Below, piece by piece: positions 5,694 to 10,099 of a stretch of 10,099 nt of DNA; position 1 is the stretch's first letter, and each line of letters opens with the position of its first letter. Position numbers and translations under genes: made by a program. Source of the stretch: Dehalococcoidia bacterium. GTDB taxonomy: Bacteria > Chloroflexota > Dehalococcoidia > E44-bin15 > DAOWNJ01. The DNA is taken from the NCBI GenBank assembly GCA_030642645.1, contig DAOWNJ010000023.1, positions 1 to 10,099 of the forward strand. Reading direction: 5' to 3'. The notes beneath the pieces are model-generated. The model was not told the origin of the DNA. It did no database searches and worked only from the letters and a program-made list of their open reading frames with translations.

Positions 5694-6362
5694 ATGGATG
5701 TTATAGAGGCCATACGAACACGGAAGAGCATAAGGGGCTATAAGCCCGATCCGGTTCCCAAGGAGATATTGAGGGAGATACTGGAAATCGCCACTCGTTC
5801 ACCTTCAACGATGAATACCCAGCCCTGGGAGATCACCGTCCTCGCTGGGGAGGCGCTGGACAACATCAGGAAGGCCAATATCGAGATGCTGACCTCTGGG
5901 AATCTACCGAATCCGGATATCCAGATGAAGCCCTATGAGGGCACCTACAGACAGCGTCAGGTTGACCTCGCCGTTCAGATCTTCCAGCTTATGGGGATAG
6001 CCAGAGAAGACAGGGAAAAGAGGGACGCATGGACCGCGAGAGGATTTCGTTTCTTTGATGCGCCGGCTGCCATCATTCTGTCTGTGGATAACTCGCTGGA
6101 CCCCTCGCGCCCACTATCCGACATCGGCACAATTGCACAGACCATCTGCCTGGCCGCAGTGAACTATGGCCTCGGCACCTGCATTAATGGACAGGGCATA
6201 ATGTTCCCCGATGTGGTGAGGAGGTTTACTGGCATGCCCGAGTCTAAACTGATGATCCTGTGCATCGCCATCGGCTATCCGGACTGGGAATTCCCGGCAA
6301 ATAAGCTAGAGACCAAGCGTGAGCCTATCGAGAACAACACCACCTGGCACGGCTTCGACTAG
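5694..6362 (+). CDS. Nitroreductase-family FMN-dependent oxidoreductase
   Basis: A 222-residue protein of the NfsB/NfnB-like fold. The N-terminus has AIRTRKSIRGYK (residues 6-17), where Arg and Ser hold the FMN phosphate, followed by ATRSPSTMNTQPWEITVL (33-50), the second FMN contact and substrate loop. The C-terminal part has YGLGTCINGQGI and LMILCIAIGYPDW, the usual last strand and GYP turn. The family reduces nitro groups, quinones, enones or other acceptors with NAD(P)H, and true substrates are rarely known. Translation starts at ATG 5694 behind GGGAGGGAG. It sits 109 bases after the crotonase gene and 169 before the large flavoenzyme gene. In this setting it more probably acts on a pathway intermediate or carries electrons than on nitro compounds. 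Confidence 0.9.
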   Translation: MDVIEAIRTRKSIRGYKPDPVPKEILREILEIATRSPSTMNTQPWEITVLAGEALDNIRKANIEMLTSGNLPNPDIQMKPYEGTYRQRQVDLAVQIFQLMGIAREDREKRDAWTARGFRFFDAPAAIILSVDNSLDPSRPLSDIGTIAQTICLAAVNYGLGTCINGQGIMFPDVVRRFTGMPESKLMILCIAIGYPDWEFPANKLETKREPIENNTTWHGFD

Positions 6363-6458
6363 ATCGATGTTGGTCACATACTACTTGTTGCCACGGGTGA
6401 CAAGATTTCAGGGAAAGTGATAGGCTAGCTTTGAGGATAGGGAAGTTTGATCCGCAGC

Positions 6459-6467
6459 AACGGTTAG
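6459..6467 (+). promoter_or_regulatory. Possible second TetR site (partial) upstream of the flavoenzyme gene
   Basis: AACGGTTAG is identical to nine bases in the core and right arm of the palindrome at 3222-3241. It lies 65 bases before the ATG of the large flavoenzyme gene. The left arm is not conserved, so it could be a weak half-site or chance. Confidence 0.3.
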
Positions 6468-6531
6468 GGCTGACCAAAGCTGCCCTGTGCTGGCTAGATG
6501 AGGAATATAATAGAGAAAGGAGTTAACAGTA

Positions 6532-8451
6532 ATGAGCCAACTGAAAAAGTTATTTGAACCGATCAAGATCGGCAATGTAGAGATCAGGAACAGGATAGTG
6601 ATGGCCCCTTTCGGGGGTGGGGGGGGCTACGCCAAGGATGAGATGGTAACCGAGAGGGCAAAGGCATTTTACAGGGAGAGGGCGAAGGGTGGGGCTGGTC
6701 TGATACTGATGGGCTTGCTCTGCCCTATTGACACCAAGGTGTCAATGATGCCAGGGGCCCTCGCCATCTACAAGGACGAATTCATACCAGGCCTTCGTGA
6801 GCTGACCGATGCCGTCCACGCCGAAGGGGCAAAGATGGGGGTGCAGCTATCATTCTACGGCTGGTGGGCAAAGAGGGGGGAGCTTGGGGAGGTCAGCCCC
6901 TCTGATGTCATCTTTTCCCGCAACAGAGATGCCAAGCCACCCCGCCCCTTAACCCTCGAGGAGATCGAAGAGATGATCCAGGACTTTGCCGAGGGAACAC
7001 GCCGTGCCAGGGATGCCGGATTCGATATGGTTGAATACCAGGCCTCAACAGCGACAATCATCGGACAGTTCCTCTCCCCCCTAACCAACAGGCGCACCGA
7101 TGGGTATGGCGGGGATCTGGAGGGAAGGATGAGGTTCCTTCTCAATGTCATTGATGCCGGCAGGAGGAAGGTCGGCCCTGACTATGCACTCATCACCAGA
7201 ATCTCGGGCTCTGATTTCATGGAGGGAGGCCATACTCTCGAAGAGGTCAAGGTTATGGCCCCGATACTGGAGAGGGTAGGGATGCAGGCGCTTGATGTGA
7301 CCACCGGCTGGCACGAGGCACCGGTCCCCTTCATCCAGATGGCGGTGCCACGCGGGGCCTGGGTTTACCTCGGCGAGACAATCAAAAAATTGGTCAACAT
7401 ACCGGTCATTGGCGGCACCAGGGTAAACGACCCGATACTGGCCGAGGAGATCATCGCTCGGGGGAGTCTGGACATGGTCTACATGGGCCGACCCCTGATA
7501 GCTGATCCTGAGCTGCCGAACAAGGCGAGGGAGGGTCGCTTTGAGGATATATGCCCGTGCACAGCCTGCTGCCACTGCTTCGATGGCGCCGCCGAGGCCC
7601 TGGAGTGCGTCGTCAACCCCAGGGCGGGGAGGGAGCTTGAATACACCATCGAGCCAGCGAAAGATCCCAAGAGGGTGTTCGTCATCGGCGGGGGGCCAGG
7701 TGGAATGGAGACCACCATCATAGCTTCTCAGAGGGGGCACAAGGTCACGCTCTATGAGAAGGGGGACACGCTGGGCGGCCAGCTCCTTATTGCCTCGTTG
7801 CCCCCTTACAAGGAGGAGTTGCCCTATTATACCCGCTACCTTGTCCGTCAGGTGGAGAAGAGCGGCGCTGAGGTGATGCTCAACACCGAGGTCACTGCAA
7901 GGGATATAGTTGATGCCGGACCAGATGCAGTCATAGTGGCAACCGGAGGGGTCCCCATCATCCCTGATATAGCCGGGGTTAGTGGGGATAATGTTGTTAC
8001 TGCCGAGGAGGTCCTTACCGGGCAAAAAGAGGTGGGCGACAGGGTGATCATAGTAGGAGGTGGCCTTATTGGCTGTGAGACTGCTGAGTTTCTGGCCGAG
8101 AGGGGCAAAAAGATAACCATCCTGGAGATGCTGGATCGCATAGGCAACGATATCGGGCGGACCACCAGATGGACGGTTTTGCAGAGGATGAGGTCTGCCC
8201 AGATACAGATGGAGACCAAGGCTAGGGTGGTAGAGATAACAGAGAAGGGGGTATTGGCAGAGCGCGAAGGAGCCACCGGGTTTTTCGAAGGTGATAGCGT
8301 AGTGCTGGCGGTGGGGATGAAGTCTGAAAACAGGCTTGCCAAAGAGCTTGAAGGGAAGGTGCCAGAGCTCCACATCATCGGGGATGCGGCCGAGCCTCGA
8401 CGCATAATAGATGCCACCCACGAGGGCTTCCGTATTGCCCGGGAGATATAG
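6532..8451 (+). CDS. 2,4-dienoyl-CoA reductase-like NADH:flavin oxidoreductase (OYE barrel, Fe-S, FAD)
   Basis: A 639-residue three-part enzyme with the architecture of FadH and BaiCD/BaiH. Residues 1 to about 335 form the FMN-binding OYE barrel (LFEPIKIGNVEIRNRIVMAP; QFLSPLTNRRTDGYGGDLEG; VYMGRPLIADPE). A cysteine cluster follows (C343, C346, C349, C359; also C341 and C347) that should hold a 4Fe-4S centre. Then come two nucleotide-binding folds, VFVIGGGPGGMETT (FAD, about 382-395) and VIIVGGGLIGCETAEF (NAD(P)H, about 505-520). Such enzymes pass electrons from NAD(P)H through FAD and Fe-S to FMN and reduce conjugated enoyl compounds. The barrel His of GWHEA (H261) is kept, but the FadH active-site Tyr position is T175 (ASTATIIGQF). 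It starts behind AAAGGAG, nine bases upstream, and ends the metabolic cassette. Confidence 0.93.
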   Translation: MSQLKKLFEPIKIGNVEIRNRIVMAPFGGGGGYAKDEMVTERAKAFYRERAKGGAGLILMGLLCPIDTKVSMMPGALAIYKDEFIPGLRELTDAVHAEGAKMGVQLSFYGWWAKRGELGEVSPSDVIFSRNRDAKPPRPLTLEEIEEMIQDFAEGTRRARDAGFDMVEYQASTATIIGQFLSPLTNRRTDGYGGDLEGRMRFLLNVIDAGRRKVGPDYALITRISGSDFMEGGHTLEEVKVMAPILERVGMQALDVTTGWHEAPVPFIQMAVPRGAWVYLGETIKKLVNIPVIGGTRVNDPILAEEIIARGSLDMVYMGRPLIADPELPNKAREGRFEDICPCTACCHCFDGAAEALECVVNPRAGRELEYTIEPAKDPKRVFVIGGGPGGMETTIIASQRGHKVTLYEKGDTLGGQLLIASLPPYKEELPYYTRYLVRQVEKSGAEVMLNTEVTARDIVDAGPDAVIVATGGVPIIPDIAGVSGDNVVTAEEVLTGQKEVGDRVIIVGGGLIGCETAEFLAERGKKITILEMLDRIGNDIGRTTRWTVLQRMRSAQIQMETKARVVEITEKGVLAEREGATGFFEGDSVVLAVGMKSENRLAKELEGKVPELHIIGDAAEPRRIIDATHEGFRIAREI

Positions 8452-8472
8452 CCATCTGCCCTACGGGCATGG
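8452..8472 (+). terminator. Hairpin directly after the flavoenzyme stop codon
   Basis: CCAT (8452-8455) and GCCC (8458-8461) pair with GGGC (8465-8468) and ATGG (8469-8472) around a TAC loop, with a two-base bulge. It starts at the base after the TAG. Only TT follows and there is no T run, so it may be a 3'-end stabilising hairpin, a factor-assisted terminator or chance. Confidence 0.35.
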
Positions 8473-8549
8473 TTCCCTGTATTGGTTTCGATCGCTGATG
8501 ACCATCGTTTGTAATAGGTCTCAATTATTTTCCTGCCCAAAGCCCGGTA

Positions 8550-8762
8550 ATGCCCTTGCGTCAGGTCTTTCTTGGTGATAACGATCGAGTCGTGCCAGTT
8601 CTTCTGTCAGATAAGGAGATTGTAACTGTGGCCACGACGAACTGTATGGATATGCTGGACAGGGCGATAAGTGAGCGGCCTTCCCGGTTTGACCGTGTGG
8701 TAAAGCTTACCCGCCCTTCACTGGAACAGCGGAGGGAACTCGTCTGGGGTTTAGCACTTTAG
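8550..8762 (+). pseudogene. C-terminal fragment of an AAA+ ATPase domain
   Basis: The 70-residue frame carries the second half of a classical AAA module: EIVTVATTNCMDMLDRAI holds the sensor-1 Asn (TTN), followed by SERPSRFDRVVKLTRP with the paired arginine-finger residues, then SLEQRRELV. Walker A and Walker B are not in this frame, the C-terminal lid is absent, and there is no ribosome-binding site before the ATG at 8550. A TGA at 8499-8501 closes the frame upstream. About 44 codons before TTN, other frames show weak Walker-B-like sequence (PVLVSIADDH), so more of the gene may lie frameshifted at about 8470-8549. It cannot be an active ATPase. It lies between the cassette and the convergent membrane-protein gene. 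Confidence 0.75.
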
Positions 8763-8783
8763 GTAATCATATCGTGCGCTAGC

Positions 8784-9761
8784 TTATGGTTCGCCGGCCT
8801 CGCTCGACCTACTCCTCACCCTCCACCACAGCCACAGGAGAAGGATCAATGCTGCTAGCCCTACTATAGTCATGCCGGCTGGGTTGTCTTGACGGGTAAT
8901 ATCGAATTCCTGGATTGGCGCAAGCAGGATGAGCAGGCTCAGGGGGCCGGCCGCAAGCGCCAGTTGGTGCACCTCGGCCCATGCCGTCCCCCTCCCTGAC
9001 ATCCACATCACTACCCAGAAGACCAGTGCCGCCAGAGCGATGCCAATGAGTATCGTGGCCCAGGGAGGAAGGATGGTGAGCGGGAGTCCCCAGAATACCA
9101 GGAAGAAGGTTATCGCTCCCAGGAAGCCTGTTAGCCAGAACCAGAATGGGTGGCACACATTTATAGTCTTTGAGGAGAAGGGCTGGCGGGGCAAGCGCCA
9201 TGCAAGTAGAACCAGAGCCACTACAACCGCTACCGCTAGAATATAAGGGACAGTAGGCGGTCTATAGCTAGTGAGGAGGAAATAGCCGATGGCGACATCT
9301 GCCGCCAGGAGGACTGAAAGGATAGTAAAGCCCCACCGCCCGACCCACAGCTCATCACGCCTGTTGGGAAATATTAGCTCTACCAGCAGGATAGGGATAG
9401 CGACGCTGACCACAGCATGATAGAGCATAAGCTCAAGGCTCCATACCCAGTTAACGCCCGCCCACCGCCCATAAGAGCCAAGGACACCGAGGTCAACCCA
9501 GGCGGGATCAAAGAAACTCTTGACCATCAGGCCCTCCTCGATGATGCCATAGGCAGCACCCAGGGTAAAAAGGCTAACCCAGCCCCTTCCCCAACGAAGC
9601 GTCAGCTCACGAGCTAGAATGGCTCCGCTGCCATAAAGGGTAGTCAAAAGCACAAATCCGAAGGGGCTGAAGAACTCAACAGGTGGAGCCGATCCCGAAA
9701 GCAGCTCTGCGATGGCAGGGGCCAAGAAAAAAAGCACAACCGGCGGTAGTAGTTTCCTCAT
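8784..9761 (-). CDS. Polytopic membrane protein of unknown function
   Basis: A 325-residue, strongly hydrophobic protein with about ten membrane segments by eye, near residues 5-22, 33-51, 60-76, 109-131, 143-163, 172-188, 207-228, 233-254, 266-284 and 297-314. The tail RVRSRSSEAGEP is charged and likely cytoplasmic. Notable polar residues in the membrane region are GIIEEGLMVKSFFDP (E75, E76) and LYHAVVSV (H115). They recall the paired Glu and separate His of CPBP-type intramembrane peptidases, but the spacing does not match that family, so I make no functional call. The N-terminus could act as a signal anchor. The ATG at 9761 has no clear Shine-Dalgarno site. It lies 19 bases downstream of the broken histidine-kinase gene on the same strand. 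Confidence 0.75.
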   Translation of the reverse strand: MRKLLPPVVLFFLAPAIAELLSGSAPPVEFFSPFGFVLLTTLYGSGAILARELTLRWGRGWVSLFTLGAAYGIIEEGLMVKSFFDPAWVDLGVLGSYGRWAGVNWVWSLELMLYHAVVSVAIPILLVELIFPNRRDELWVGRWGFTILSVLLAADVAIGYFLLTSYRPPTVPYILAVAVVVALVLLAWRLPRQPFSSKTINVCHPFWFWLTGFLGAITFFLVFWGLPLTILPPWATILIGIALAALVFWVVMWMSGRGTAWAEVHQLALAAGPLSLLILLAPIQEFDITRQDNPAGMTIVGLAALILLLWLWWRVRSRSSEAGEP

Positions 9762-9780
9762 CGTTTTCTATTATTCTATT

Positions 9781-10099
9781 TTAATAGGGATGAGTGGGCA
9801 GGCGGACAATGAACTCCACCCCTCCCCCCGAGACGCTCCTTGCCTCTATATCTCCTCCATGAGCGTGCACTACTTCTCTTGCGATGGCAAGCCCCAGGCC
9901 AGTGCAAGCTTTCCCCACCGAGGCATCAGCTCAGCAGAAGCGCTCGAATACATGTGGTAGCTCCTCTGGGGAAATTCCTGGCCCTGTATCAGCAACAGTG
10001 AACTCTATAAGGTCAGCGGAGGCCTTGTGTGCAAGAAGGCTTACCTCCCCTCCCTGGGGGGTAGGTTTCAGTGCGTATCCGTCTCTATCTATGGTGGGC
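9781..10099 (-). pseudogene. Histidine-kinase HATPase domain broken by an in-frame TGA (continues off the right edge)
   Basis: Read leftwards from 10098 the frame gives a HATPase_c domain: PTPQGGEVSLL, then IEFTVADTGPGISPEELPHV (G1 box, D-G-G), FERFC (F box), a TGA stop (9933-9931), ADASVGKACTGLGLAIAREV (G2 box), VHAHGG and a normal end EFIVRLPTHPY with TAA at 9783-9781. The stop falls where family members usually have Arg or Tyr (ERFYRAD), so CGA to TGA is the simplest change. The N box reads DRDGYAL where NLLSNAL is expected, so the Mg-binding Asn is also gone. Two independent lesions indicate a decayed sensor kinase. The sensor and HisKA parts would lie to the right of the window. Confidence 0.85.

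Noticed and set aside
6379..6405. An imperfect inverted repeat CTTGT ... ACAAG after the nitroreductase-family gene.
   Set aside because: Arms are interrupted by mismatches and no T tract follows, so neither a terminator nor an operator is convincing.
6506..6511. A perfect TATAAT just before the flavoenzyme gene.
   Set aside because: There is no -35 box at 16-18 bases and no extended -10. The resulting leader would be only about 15 bases, almost entirely the Shine-Dalgarno site.
7081..8421. A 446-codon open frame on the minus strand inside the flavoenzyme gene.
   Set aside because: It is antisense to a gene with clear FMN, Fe-S, FAD and NAD(P)H motifs; its translation shows no domain and is the usual shadow of a high-GC reading frame.
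7848..8540. A 230-codon minus-strand frame overlapping the end of the flavoenzyme gene.
   Set aside because: Ser/Thr/Ile-rich low-complexity translation without any motif, opposite a well-supported gene.
1..10099. tRNA, rRNA and CRISPR arrays.
   Set aside because: No cloverleaf, no ribosomal RNA signature and no regularly spaced direct repeats were seen on either strand.

Overview
The window looks like a chromosomal segment of an uncultured, probably anaerobic bacterium. I lean towards Chloroflexota (Dehalococcoidia-like). The reasons are the pairing of a double zinc-ribbon protein (CxxC-x17-CxxC type) with a small RRM protein, a TFIIB-type zinc-ribbon protein upstream of LemA, a DUF169 protein and an Fe-S old-yellow-enzyme-type flavoprotein. 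The lineage is inference from gene content; no marker RNA is present.

Layout. (1) Bases 1-805, minus strand: a good sigma70-type promoter drives a zinc-ribbon protein and then LemA, which runs off the left edge. (2) 806-1269: intergenic DNA with a nested inverted repeat and a forward promoter. (3) 1270-1920, plus strand: a zinc-ribbon protein and an RRM RNA-binding protein. The start codon of the first lies inside a 12-bp potential mRNA stem. (4) About 2209-3054: a gene graveyard with a methyltransferase scrap, a response-regulator start fused to a histidine-kinase fragment, and the 3' end of an IS3-family element with its right terminal repeat. (5) 3196-8451, plus strand: a metabolic cassette of a TetR regulator (consensus promoter, palindromic operator over the -10 box), a DUF169 protein, a crotonase, a nitroreductase-family flavoprotein and a 639-residue 2,4-dienoyl-CoA-reductase-like Fe-S flavoenzyme. 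(6) About 8550-8762: a fragment of an AAA+ ATPase. (7) 8784-9761, minus strand: an unrecognised polytopic membrane protein. (8) 9781-10099, minus strand: the 3' part of a histidine-kinase gene broken by an in-frame TGA and lacking its N-box asparagine.

How the genes may work together. The crotonase and the dienoyl-CoA-reductase-like enzyme suggest handling of an unsaturated or cyclic acyl-CoA. The nitroreductase-like flavoprotein and the DUF169 protein have unknown parts in it, and the TetR protein is the likely local regulator. A 9-mer from the core of the TetR palindrome recurs upstream of the large flavoenzyme gene. The cassette is bracketed by broken genes and an IS remnant, so it may have arrived by transfer, or lie in a recombination-prone region. 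The zinc-ribbon/RRM pair looks like a small RNA-handling unit, and the stem over its start codon hints at translational control.
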